Below, one piece after another: positions 25,886 through 34,256 of a stretch of 64,000 nt of DNA; the stretch's first letter is position 1, and each line of letters begins with the position of its first letter. Source of the DNA: Thiocystis violascens DSM 198 (GTDB taxonomy: Bacteria; Pseudomonadota; Gammaproteobacteria; Chromatiales; Chromatiaceae); the NCBI RefSeq assembly GCF_000227745.2, contig NC_018012.1:3403501-3467500 (forward strand), written 5' to 3'. The notes below the pieces were generated by a model. That model was not told where the DNA came from and searched no databases. It worked only from the letters and a program-made list of their open reading frames with translations. A program made the position numbers and the translations under genes.

Positions 25886-26929
25886 ATGCGTCCAGCCCAG
25901 TTGCTTCGCGTCCTGGATCGCGAATTCTTGAGCACCGCCGAGGGCCATCATACCCCGGTCATGCTGTGGGGACCGCCGGGTGTCGGCAAGTCCCAGATCG
26001 TGGCCCGGATCGCCGAGCGTCATCATGCCCCCGTGATCGATATCCGGCTGTCGCAGATGGAACCGAGCGATCTGCGCGGCATTCCCTTCCGCGATGGGGA
26101 GCGGGTGGAGTGGGCGATTCCCGCCATGCTTCCGGACACGCAACGCCATGGTCCGGCCGGGATTCTGTTTCTCGACGAAATCACCTCGGCGCCGCCCTCG
26201 GTCTCCGCCGCCGCCTATCAGTTGATCCTGGATCGACGCCTTGGCGAGTATCGCGTTCCGCAACATTGGGCCATTTTCGCCGCGGGCAACCGTCAGGGCG
26301 ACCGTGGCGTGACCTACAGCATGCCGGCGCCGCTGGCCAATCGGTTCTCCCATTTCGAGCTGGACGTCAATCTGGATGACTGGGTTGCCTGGGCCTATGC
26401 CAACGCCATCGACGAGCGGGTCATCGCCTTTCTGCGTTTTCGCCCGGAACTTCTGTTCGACTTCGATCCAGCCCACAACCCGGTTGCCTTCCCGTCGCCG
26501 CGCTCCTGGGAGTTCGCCCATCGCGGTCTGAGGAAATTCGAGGATCAACCGGATCTGCTGCAGGGCGCACTGCAAGCCTGCGTTGGGCCAGCGGCGGGGA
26601 TTGAGCTGACGGCCTTCGTCAACAGCCTGGAGCAGATGCCGGATCTGGATGCCATCGTGCGCGGCGAAACCGTGTCGGTGCCGCGCGAGATCGATCTCCA
26701 GTACGCCGTCGCCGCCGCGCTGGTCGGGCGGGCGATTCGCGCCCAGTCGGATGCCAATGGCCCTGAAACGATTAGCCATATCCTGCGTTATGCCGGACGC
26801 TTTCCCCAGCGCGAAATGGGCGTGATGCTGGTCTCCGATCTGCAGCGCGCGGTCGGCAACCGACTCTTCGAGGTGCCGGCCTTCGCCGAGTGGGCGCAGA
26901 TTGTCTCGGATGTCATGCTCTACGAATGA
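25886..26929 (+). CDS. MoxR-like AAA+ ATPase
   Basis: A 347-residue AAA+ protein. It has Walker A GPPGVGKSQ near residue 30, Walker B ILFLDEI near residue 95, a sensor region FAAGNRQGD, and the arginine-finger-like PLANRFSHFELD. MoxR ATPases act as chaperones that mature or remodel partner proteins, typically together with a von Willebrand factor A protein. The next gene encodes such a protein, and its start overlaps this stop (ATGA), so the two should form one functional unit. Confidence 0.9.
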   Translation: MRPAQLLRVLDREFLSTAEGHHTPVMLWGPPGVGKSQIVARIAERHHAPVIDIRLSQMEPSDLRGIPFRDGERVEWAIPAMLPDTQRHGPAGILFLDEITSAPPSVSAAAYQLILDRRLGEYRVPQHWAIFAAGNRQGDRGVTYSMPAPLANRFSHFELDVNLDDWVAWAYANAIDERVIAFLRFRPELLFDFDPAHNPVAFPSPRSWEFAHRGLRKFEDQPDLLQGALQACVGPAAGIELTAFVNSLEQMPDLDAIVRGETVSVPREIDLQYAVAAALVGRAIRAQSDANGPETISHILRYAGRFPQREMGVMLVSDLQRAVGNRLFEVPAFAEWAQIVSDVMLYE

Positions 26930-28197
26930 CCACGATCATGGCCACCCATCCCACGACGATCGAGACCAAACTGGCCGCGGCCCGTACCCGGCTGATCCTG
27001 GACAAGCCCTTTCTGGGCGCGTTGGTGCTGCGCCTGCCTCTGCGCGCGGCCAATGCCGACTGGTGCCCGACCACCGCCACCGATGCCCGTGCCTTCTATT
27101 ACAACCCCGACTATATCCAGTCGTTGAGCCTGGATCAGACCCAGTTCATGCTGGCGCACGAGGCGTTGCATTGCGCGCTCTCGCATTTCGCGCGGCGTCA
27201 GCATCGCGTCAGGCATCGCTGGGATCTGGCCTGCGACCATGCGATCAATCCGCTTCTGATCGACGACGGACTCACGCCGCCATCCGATGCACTGTCGATG
27301 CCCCGATTCAAGGGGCTGACCGCCGAGGAAATCTATCCGCTGCTCGATGAGCAGGACGATTCGGAAACCCTGGACACCCACGCCTACGACCGGGACAACC
27401 AACGTGGCGGCAACCAGTCGGGGATGACCGAGCCGGATCTCGACCGGCGCGAGCGCCCGCGGACTCCGCCGGACAGTGGCGGGGAAGGTGAGGGGAGGAC
27501 AGGGAATGTCGATGCGGACGACCTGACCGGTCGCGCGGCGGATGCGCCCAATCCGCTGACGCCGGACGAACGGGAAACGCTCGCGGTCCAGTGGCAGCAG
27601 CGTCTGGCCGGCGCGGCTCAGCAGGCGCTGCAAGCGGGCAAGCTCGGCGGCGAGCTGGCGCGCCTGGTCGATCATCTGCTCCAGCCCCGACTGCCGTGGC
27701 GCATGCTACTGGCGCGCTATCTGTCCGCCGTCGCGCGCGACGATTACAGTTATCAGCGGCCCTCCCGCCGCGATGGCGATTTCATCCTGCCCAGTTTGCG
27801 CGGTCATCAACTCGATCTGGTGGTTGCGATCGATACCTCCGGCTCCATCAAGGATGCCGATCTGGACGAATTCATCGGTGAAATCGACGCGCTCAAAGGC
27901 CAGGTGCGCGCGCGCGTGACTTTGCTTCCGTGCGATGCCAATCTCTGCGAAGGCGCGCCGTTTCGCTACGAGCCCTGGGAGGAATTTCGCCGCCCGGAGA
28001 AGATCGCTGGCGGCGGCGGAACCAACTTTCTGCCGGTGTTTCACTGGATCGACCAAACTGGAACGCAGCCCGATCTGCTGGTCTATTTCACCGATGCCAA
28101 TGGCCCGTTTCCGGCGCTGGAGCCGCATTTTCCAGTCATCTGGCTCGTAAAGGGGCGCGCCAAGGTGCCTTGGGGCCAGCGAATTCAACTCAATTGA
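26926..28197 (+). CDS. VWA-like protein with putative metallopeptidase domain (DUF2201 type)
   Basis: A 423-residue protein. The N-terminal half has LAHEALHCALSHF, an HExxH zinc-peptidase-like motif. A low-complexity acidic linker follows (about residues 140-200). The C-terminal domain carries the MIDAS-type IDTSGS, then FTDANGPFPAL, in a VWA-like fold. This is the domain order of DUF2201 proteins, usually encoded with MoxR ATPases. The ATPase presumably remodels this protein or its targets. Whether the peptidase is active is unknown. ATG 26938 is an alternative start. Confidence 0.85.
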   Translation: MTTIMATHPTTIETKLAAARTRLILDKPFLGALVLRLPLRAANADWCPTTATDARAFYYNPDYIQSLSLDQTQFMLAHEALHCALSHFARRQHRVRHRWDLACDHAINPLLIDDGLTPPSDALSMPRFKGLTAEEIYPLLDEQDDSETLDTHAYDRDNQRGGNQSGMTEPDLDRRERPRTPPDSGGEGEGRTGNVDADDLTGRAADAPNPLTPDERETLAVQWQQRLAGAAQQALQAGKLGGELARLVDHLLQPRLPWRMLLARYLSAVARDDYSYQRPSRRDGDFILPSLRGHQLDLVVAIDTSGSIKDADLDEFIGEIDALKGQVRARVTLLPCDANLCEGAPFRYEPWEEFRRPEKIAGGGGTNFLPVFHWIDQTGTQPDLLVYFTDANGPFPALEPHFPVIWLVKGRAKVPWGQRIQLN

Positions 28198-28269
28198 ACT
28201 GCGTCCGGGGTGGCATGCACCGTTATCCGCCGGGTTCGGCTGTATCAGGATCAACGGCCGCCGGCGCTG

Positions 28270-28310
28270 ACGCGGTTTAAAATTTAAAACCATTAAATTT
28301 TAAACCGCGT
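28270..28310. repeat. perfect 18-bp inverted repeat
   Basis: The arms ACGCGGTTTAAAATTTAA (28270-28287) and its exact complement (28293-28310) flank a 5-base loop, AACCA. The sequence is AT-rich in a GC-rich setting. A part copy of one arm, GACGCGGTTTAA, recurs at about 28374-28385, just before bepA. It could be a terminator for the MoxR/VWA operon or a binding site; no T-run follows. Confidence 0.8.
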
Positions 28311-28425
28311 CTCCACCAAGGTCGGGTAAATCTTTGAGATCAACAATAAATGAAAATGACGCATGTCACTCTGGACGCGGTTTAATGCGGGAACTCTGGG
28401 ACAGATCGTCAACTCCCATGCAGCT

Positions 28426-29928
28426 ATGTTCATGACCTCGTTCACGTTCCTATTCAGACGACTCCTGGTCGCGACCGGCGTATTCGCCCTGGTCTGCGTC
28501 AGCCCGGCATCCGGTCAATCCTTCGATCTCCCCGATCTCGGGAATTCCTCCGACGCCATGATGAGCACGGGCGCCGAGGTGCGTCTTGGCCGGGCCTTCA
28601 TGCGCAGCGTGCGCGCGGCCTTGCCGGTGCTGGACGATCCGATTCTGACCGATTATCTCGAATCGCTGGGGAACGCGCTGGTCGCTGCGGATCGGCATGC
28701 CACTGGCGACTTCACCTTCTTCCTCATCGACGAGCCAGTCGTGAACGCCTTCGCCGGTCCCGGCGGCCATATCGGCGTCTACGCGGGCCTGATCCTGGCC
28801 GCCGAAACCGAGAGCGAACTGGCGGCGGTCATGGCCCATGAAATCGCCCATGTCACCCAGCGTCATCTGATGCGCGGCTTCGAGGATCAGCAGAAGATCT
28901 CCATTCCGGCCACGGCCCTGTTGGTCGCCGCCGCCATCCTCGGGGCGCAGGTCTCCTCGGATGCCGGGATGGCCGCCATCATGAGCATTCAGGCCGCCGC
29001 CATCCAGCGTCAAATCAATTTCACCCGCGACAACGAAAACGAGGCCGACCGTCTCGGCATCGCCACCCTGGCGCACGCGGGTCACGATCCCCACGCCATG
29101 GCCGGGTTCTTCGGGCGTCTCGCCAGATCGAGCCGGCTCTACGAGAACCACGCGCCGGAGTTTCTACGCACCCATCCGGTCAACAGCAACCGCATCGCCG
29201 ACGCGCTCGCGCGCGCCGACGAATTCGGCGCGCGTCAACGCCCGGACAGTCTGCGCTTTCAACTCGCGCGCGCGAATCTGCGCGAACGCTCCTACGCGCG
29301 CGCGGAGCAGTCCGTGGCGCACTTTCGCGACACCCTGCGCGAGGGGCGTCATCGCAACGAGACCGCCGAACGCTATGGCTATGCGCTGGCCCTGGAGCGC
29401 GCACGCGATGTTGCCGGCGCCCAGGCCGAGACCGCGAAGCTGCTTGCCGCCCACCCCAGTCTGGCCGAGTTCATCGTGCTGGACGCCCGGCTCGATCTGC
29501 AACGGGGTCAAACCGAACGCGCGCTCAATCACCTGAAGCAAGCGAGCGGTCTTTACGCCGACAGTTGGCCGCTGCGCATTGCCTATGCCGAGGCACTGAT
29601 TTCCAGCGGCAAGCCGGCTCGGGCGCTGGACGAACTCGTAGCGGTCGAGCGGCTGCGTCCGGGCAATGCGATGCTCTACGATCTGCTCGAACAGGCCGCG
29701 ATGAAAGCTGGACACAAGGCCGCGACGCATCGTTTTCGCGCCGAGAAGCTCTATGCCGAGGGCGACACCGAACCGGCGATCCGTCAGCTTGAGATTGCCT
29801 TGCGTCAACGCGATATTGCCTATCATGACGCGGCGCGAATCCAGGCCCGGCTCGATGCCTGGAAAGAAGAGGAGCGCGACCGGAAGCGGCGTGAAAAAGG
29901 TTTGTTCGGGGAACGCGACAGATCCTGA
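28426..29928 (+). CDS. bepA: M48 metalloprotease with TPR repeats, BepA-like
   Basis: A roughly 500-residue periplasmic protease/chaperone. A signal sequence is visible (FLFRRLLVATGVFALVCVSPASG). MAHEIAHVTQRH holds the zinc-binding HExxH, and ENEADRLG the third ligand. The C-terminal half is a set of TPR helices. This layout is that of BepA (YfgC), which helps assemble or degrade outer-membrane proteins such as LptD. The start is taken at ATG 28426; 28432 is equally possible and the frame is open to 28363. The gene is monocistronic. Confidence 0.88.
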   Translation: MFMTSFTFLFRRLLVATGVFALVCVSPASGQSFDLPDLGNSSDAMMSTGAEVRLGRAFMRSVRAALPVLDDPILTDYLESLGNALVAADRHATGDFTFFLIDEPVVNAFAGPGGHIGVYAGLILAAETESELAAVMAHEIAHVTQRHLMRGFEDQQKISIPATALLVAAAILGAQVSSDAGMAAIMSIQAAAIQRQINFTRDNENEADRLGIATLAHAGHDPHAMAGFFGRLARSSRLYENHAPEFLRTHPVNSNRIADALARADEFGARQRPDSLRFQLARANLRERSYARAEQSVAHFRDTLREGRHRNETAERYGYALALERARDVAGAQAETAKLLAAHPSLAEFIVLDARLDLQRGQTERALNHLKQASGLYADSWPLRIAYAEALISSGKPARALDELVAVERLRPGNAMLYDLLEQAAMKAGHKAATHRFRAEKLYAEGDTEPAIRQLEIALRQRDIAYHDAARIQARLDAWKEEERDRKRREKGLFGERDRS

Positions 29929-30175
29929 ACGAAGGCTGACGTCAGCACGCCCGACAGGCGGGTTGGCGGCGGTTTCAAGACTTGGACGACTGCGGTATGC
30001 TCGGATCGAGGCCGCCTCGTCGGCAAGGATCGCCGGGCATCCGTCCGCGAGACCTGCTCGCCCTGACATCGCCGCTCCATCGCAGAGTGCGGCTTGATGA
30101 ATAACAAGAAATGACCGCTCGACAACGGTTCGTCGAGATTTCCACCAACCCCCATGTTCGATTAGGAGACGATTG

Positions 30176-30643
30176 ATGATCGACGCAACACGCAGAACCC
30201 TGCTGAAAGGCTCGCTGGCCGCTGGATCCGTTGGAGTCGCCGTTGGCCTGCTTGCGCCGCGTCTGGCGCTCGCGGACTGGAACGAGGCGGCCTTTCATGC
30301 CAAGGATATTCCGACCGCGCTGACCGGCCTGATGGGCAGCGACGCGCCCGAGACCAGCGACCGTATCAAGATCAAGGCGCCGGATATCGCCGAGAACGGC
30401 GCCGTGGTGCCGGTGACGGTCGAAACCGATCTGGAGGGCGTGACCTCGATCGCCATCATCGCCTCCAAAAATCAGACCCCACTGATCGCGTCTTTCGATT
30501 TCAGCGGATCCGCCATTCCGTTCGTTTCCACCCGCATCAAAATGGCCGAGACCGCCGATGTGGTCGCCGTGGTGAAGGTGGGGGATAAGCTTTATCAGAA
30601 TGCCAAGAGCGTCAAAGTCACCATTGGCGGTTGCGGCGGCTAG
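30176..30643 (+). CDS. soxY: thiosulfate oxidation carrier protein SoxY
   Basis: A 155-residue periplasmic carrier. The Tat signal (RRTLLKGSLAAGSVGVAVGL) sends the folded protein, probably bound to SoxZ, across the membrane. The C-terminus ends GGCGG, whose cysteine covalently holds the sulfur substrate in the Sox cycle. AGGAG lies upstream of the ATG at 30176 (a TTG three bases earlier is not preferred). soxZ follows 60 bases later. No other sox genes are near; soxYZ apart from soxBXA is typical of purple sulfur bacteria. Confidence 0.95.
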   Translation: MIDATRRTLLKGSLAAGSVGVAVGLLAPRLALADWNEAAFHAKDIPTALTGLMGSDAPETSDRIKIKAPDIAENGAVVPVTVETDLEGVTSIAIIASKNQTPLIASFDFSGSAIPFVSTRIKMAETADVVAVVKVGDKLYQNAKSVKVTIGGCGG

Positions 30644-30703
30644 CCCTGATCCGGCACAGATCCTCCAATCTACCCACCGAGCCCCAAACCGAGGTTATCG
30701 ACC

Positions 30704-31018
30704 ATGTCCGACATCAAGATCCGCGCCACGTTGAGCGGCGAAGAAACCACCGTCAAGTGCCTGATGAGCCATCCCATGGAAACCGGACTGCGCAAGGACA
30801 GCAAGACCGGCGAACTGGTCCCGGCCCATTTCATCGAGGAAGTCGTCTGCAAACACAAGGATGAAGTTGTTCTGACCGCGAACTGGAGCGGCGGCGTGTC
30901 TAAGAACCCCTATCTCTCCTTCAAGTTCAAGGGCGGTGCGGCGGGCGATGAGATCACGGTCACCTGGAAGGACAACAAGGGCGAGACCCAGAGCGCATCC
31001 GACCAGATCAAGGGTTAA
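30704..31018 (+). CDS. soxZ: thiosulfate oxidation carrier complex protein SoxZ
   Basis: A 104-residue partner of SoxY. It has the SoxZ sequence IKIRATLSGEETTVKCLMSH at the start and KNPYLSFKFKGG in the second half. It lacks its own signal and is carried out with SoxY through the Tat route. SoxYZ carries thiosulfate-derived sulfur between SoxXA, SoxB and the sulfur globule pathway. A short hairpin begins at the stop codon. Confidence 0.95.
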   Translation: MSDIKIRATLSGEETTVKCLMSHPMETGLRKDSKTGELVPAHFIEEVVCKHKDEVVLTANWSGGVSKNPYLSFKFKGGAAGDEITVTWKDNKGETQSASDQIKG

Positions 31019-31035
31019 ACCGCTTTAGGCGGTTT
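31017..31035. terminator. hairpin after soxZ
   Basis: A 7-bp stem, AAACCGC / GCGGTTT, with loop TTTAG starts within the soxZ stop codon. No long T-run follows, so it is a weak terminator or a 3'-end stabiliser. Confidence 0.5.
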
Positions 31036-31093
31036 CCAGGAAAATTCATATCGAGGCCAAAGGCTTCGGAATAGACAGGATTCACCGGACAAT

Positions 31094-32071
31094 TCAAGAC
31101 GGACGCGGTCGAATCCGCTCCGCCTGACGGAAGACATGGACGTCGTCCAGCGCGCCCGTATAGATTTTTGGCGCCCCCTCCGGTCGGCGACGAAAGCGCT
31201 TATAGGGCCACAGATACTGTTCCGGACAGGTCATCACGCATTGTTCGATCCCGCGATTGAGCGCGGTCGCGGCCTGGATGTCGTCCTCACTGTCGATCCC
31301 CTCGGGCGCCCGGATGCAGTGAATCCGAAATCCGCCGTCCTTCTCCAGACGCTCGGCGAACAGGAAGACCACGGGCGCGCCGGTGCGCCGCGCGAGTCGG
31401 TTGACCAGCAGCATGGTGAAGGCCGGAACCCCGAACAAGGGCGCGAAGACCGCCCCCTTATCCGCCTTGGGCTCCTGATCCGGCAGGATCCCCACGGCGT
31501 CGCCGCGCTCCAGCGCCTGGACCAGAACGCGGATTCCCTTGGCCGTGATGGGAGCCAGTTCGGCACCGCTGCGACCGCGCGAGGCGCGGATCAGGTCGTC
31601 GAGATATTTCTGGGGTTTGTAGAAGATCGCCGTCGGCCCCTGCGCGGCCAGATAGAGTCCGGCAAGCTCCCAGGCGCCGAGATGCGGCGACAGGACGATC
31701 AATCCCTTACCCGGCTCGCGCTGGAGGAGTTCGGCGCCCCGGACCTCGCGCACCAGCGCGAGCGCTTGTCGGGCGGGACGCAACCAGAGATAGCCAATCT
31801 CGAAATAGGTCTTGCCAAACTCACTGAGATTGCGGTCGCGCAGCTTGATCTGTTGCTCGCGGCTCAACTCCGGCAGGCACAGCGCGATGTTCATGAGCGC
31901 GTTGCGGCGCTGTCGATTGGGCCACAAGGTTGCCAGATACCCCGCGACCGCGCCCAGGCGATGGATCAGGGAGAGCGGCAGGCGCGAGATCAGGCGCACG
32001 AGTCCGCGCGCGAAGGCATCCTTGACCGCGACCCCGAATGGGCGCCGACGTTTTACCGATTTGTCCGTCAC
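31094..32071 (-). CDS. lipid A biosynthesis acyltransferase (LpxL/HtrB family)
   Basis: A 325-residue inner-membrane acyltransferase. LIVLSPHLGAWELAGLYLA holds the HxxxxE catalytic pair, and GDAVGILPDQEP and APVVFLFAERLE are further family motifs. LPEQYLW-like sequence (CPEQYLWPYKRFRRRP) is the usual C-terminal signature. It adds a secondary acyl chain to lipid A. GTG 32071 is chosen because GAGGT lies seven bases before it; a second GTG at 32098 lacks such a site. It is convergent with soxZ. Confidence 0.88.
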   Translation of the reverse strand: MTDKSVKRRRPFGVAVKDAFARGLVRLISRLPLSLIHRLGAVAGYLATLWPNRQRRNALMNIALCLPELSREQQIKLRDRNLSEFGKTYFEIGYLWLRPARQALALVREVRGAELLQREPGKGLIVLSPHLGAWELAGLYLAAQGPTAIFYKPQKYLDDLIRASRGRSGAELAPITAKGIRVLVQALERGDAVGILPDQEPKADKGAVFAPLFGVPAFTMLLVNRLARRTGAPVVFLFAERLEKDGGFRIHCIRAPEGIDSEDDIQAATALNRGIEQCVMTCPEQYLWPYKRFRRRPEGAPKIYTGALDDVHVFRQAERIRPRPS

Positions 32072-32197
32072 AAGAAGTACCTCAACGAGAGCGTCCACTC
32101 AGGTCGCCGATAACAGCGGGATAGCGGAACCGGGAACGTCGTTCAGGCGATTCCGGAATCGCGACAACTAACCACCAAATGAGAAAAGGCAATGCCA

Positions 32198-32626
32198 ATG
32201 AGCGACGATCACCCGAAGAGTCTGACGCCCCAAGAGGCGTTGGAGATGCTCGAAACGCACCCCCAGGTCGTCCTAGTCGATATCCGTTCTTCCATGGAGT
32301 TTCTATTTGTCGGCCATCCGAAGGGCGCAGTGCATGTCGCCTGGATCGATGAGCCGGACTGGGTCGTCAATCCGCACTTCGTCACCGAGATCCGTCAGCT
32401 TCTGCTTGGCGGCGCGGCCTGCGAGACCAGCGATTCCTGCGCGCCCGTCATCCTCATCTGCCGCAGCGGAAAGCGCTCGCTCGATGCCGGAAAGGCGCTC
32501 ATCCGCGATGGACTGAAGTCGGTCTATCATGTCGACGAGGGGTTCGAGGGCGACTTGGACGAGCACCATCACCGCAGCAGCCTCGGCGGCTGGCGGTTCC
32601 ATGGCTTGCCCTGGGAGCAATGCTGA
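32198..32626 (+). CDS. rhodanese-like sulfurtransferase
   Basis: A 142-residue single-domain rhodanese. VVLVDIRSSMEFLFVGHPKG is the N-terminal motif. LICRSGKRS carries the active cysteine in a CRSGKR loop, which fits a sulfur-carrying enzyme rather than a phosphatase. The C-terminus (DLDEHHHRSSLGGWRFHGLP) is typical of small rhodaneses in sulfur bacteria. The ATG at 32198 has AAGG eight bases upstream. It is convergent with iscR and may feed sulfur to that region, by inference only. Confidence 0.88.
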   Translation: MSDDHPKSLTPQEALEMLETHPQVVLVDIRSSMEFLFVGHPKGAVHVAWIDEPDWVVNPHFVTEIRQLLLGGAACETSDSCAPVILICRSGKRSLDAGKALIRDGLKSVYHVDEGFEGDLDEHHHRSSLGGWRFHGLPWEQC

Positions 32627-32847
32627 TACCGCTCGCTTCCTGTGCTGGAAGCAGGGCATCCCGGATGCCCGCTTCCCCGAGCGCGGACTGGACATCGCGT
32701 CCATGGAGTCAGCAATCGCCGATCGCATGTGCTCCATCGGGCAATCCCTGGACGTTGCTTGAATGGCGAACCGGCATGCGACAGCCAGCCGACAGTATCG
32801 CAAAGCCGCGCGGTCGCGGATGGCGGCGACCGATGACGGGCGGCGTC

Positions 32848-33330
32848 TCAGGCGCGCGCGCCAATCCGCTGAATGCCGAGCTTCACGTCGACCGCGGCAC
32901 AGGTGGTCGGGGGGCGTTCGCCCAAATCGTTGCGCTGATCCACCAATTGCTGAAGACTGATTTTATTCAGATGTTCGTAAATGCGATCGCTCAGATCGTG
33001 CCAGAGACCGTGCGTCAGACAGGGTCCGTTATTCTGACAATTGTGCGCGCCGCCGCAGCGCGTGGTGTCCACGCTTTCATCCACCGCGGCAATCACCTCG
33101 GCCACATGAATGTCCGCCGGCGAACGGGCCAGATTGTAGCCACCACCCGGACCGCGCACGCTGGTCACAAGCGCGCTTTTGCGCAACTTGGCGAAGAGCT
33201 GCTCCAGATAGGACAGTGAAATCCCCTGGCGCTGGGCGATGTCGGCCAGCGTGATCGGCCCCTTGCCCTGATGGATGGCCAGATCCAGCATGGCGGTGAC
33301 GGCATAGCGGCCTTTGGTCGTCAGTCTCAC
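32848..33330 (-). CDS. iscR: Rrf2 family iron-sulfur regulator IscR
   Basis: A 160-residue transcription factor with an N-terminal winged helix ([20 protein letters not shown]). The cluster-binding segment [19 protein letters not shown] has three cysteines and a histidine spaced as in IscR, which binds [2Fe-2S]. It normally represses the isc operon. Here it lies downstream of cysE, and no iscS or iscU follows; the next gene is the convergent rhodanese. Confidence 0.9.
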   Translation of the reverse strand: MRLTTKGRYAVTAMLDLAIHQGKGPITLADIAQRQGISLSYLEQLFAKLRKSALVTSVRGPGGGYNLARSPADIHVAEVIAAVDESVDTTRCGGAHNCQNNGPCLTHGLWHDLSDRIYEHLNKISLQQLVDQRNDLGERPPTTCAAVDVKLGIQRIGARA

Positions 33331-33392
33331 GTGAAATCGACTCCTGCAACAGAAACTTCGAGCATCATACGTTACCCGAGCAGAACGATCAA

Positions 33393-34190
33393 TTAAGCCA
33401 TACGCGCTTTAGGGTCACGTGGACGGGGAAGATCGGCATCGGTCGCCGGGTCGATTTCCATCGCATCCAGGTCCGCGTCGTGCTCGAAGTGGGGCATGAT
33501 GCCCTGGGCTTCGAGCGCGATCGACATGGCCTCCATGCGCTGGTCCATGTGATGGATATGATCCAGCATCCGGTTGATGGCATTGGCGACCGGGTCGGGC
33601 GCGTCGCGGGTCGCGCCATAGGCATCGAAGCCGATGCGCTTGGCGGTGTTGGCGCGGCGCTGGGCAGTCGCGTCCCTGGCGGGCTCGATGATCCGGCCCG
33701 GCACGCCCACCGCGGTCGCGCCGGGCGGGACCGATTTGACGACTACCGCATTGGAGCCGATACGCGCGCCGTCGCCGATCTCGATCGGCCCCAGCACCTT
33801 GGCCCCCGCGCCCACCACCACATCGCATCCCAGGGTCGGATGGCGCTTGCCCTTCTGCCAGGTGGTTCCGCCGAGCGTCACGCCGTGATAGAGCGTGCAG
33901 TCGTCGCCGATTACCGCCGTCTCGCCGATCACCACGCCCATGCCGTGATCGATGAAAAAGCGTCGCCCGATCACCGCGCCCGGATGGATCTCGATGCCGG
34001 TGAACAGACGCGCGAGATTCGACAGCAACCGCGCGAGCCACTTGAGATCGTGTCGCCACAGCCGATGCGCGAGCCGATGGGCCATGACCGCGTGCAGTCC
34101 CGGATAGATCGTGAAGATTTCAAAACTGGTCCGCGCCGCGGGGTCGCGTTCGAACACGCAGGCGATGTCTTCTTTCAGTCGGTCGAACAT
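33393..34190 (-). CDS. cysE: serine O-acetyltransferase CysE
   Basis: A 265-residue enzyme making O-acetylserine for cysteine synthesis. The N-terminal helical part ([20 protein letters not shown]) precedes a left-handed beta-helix of hexapeptide repeats. The latter includes [31 protein letters not shown] and [13 protein letters not shown]-terminal extension of about 70 residues follows, with many acidic residues. cysE followed by iscR is the common gammaproteobacterial order. Confidence 0.93.
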   Translation of the reverse strand: MFDRLKEDIACVFERDPAARTSFEIFTIYPGLHAVMAHRLAHRLWRHDLKWLARLLSNLARLFTGIEIHPGAVIGRRFFIDHGMGVVIGETAVIGDDCTLYHGVTLGGTTWQKGKRHPTLGCDVVVGAGAKVLGPIEIGDGARIGSNAVVVKSVPPGATAVGVPGRIIEPARDATAQRRANTAKRIGFDAYGATRDAPDPVANAINRMLDHIHHMDQRMEAMSIALEAQGIMPHFEHDADLDAMEIDPATDADLPRPRDPKARMA

Positions 34191-34256
34191 AGGTTTGGGT
34201 CAGCGATGAATGGTGCGTGATCGGAAAAGGATGGCGCAGCGCTCGGCGGCGGCCAT

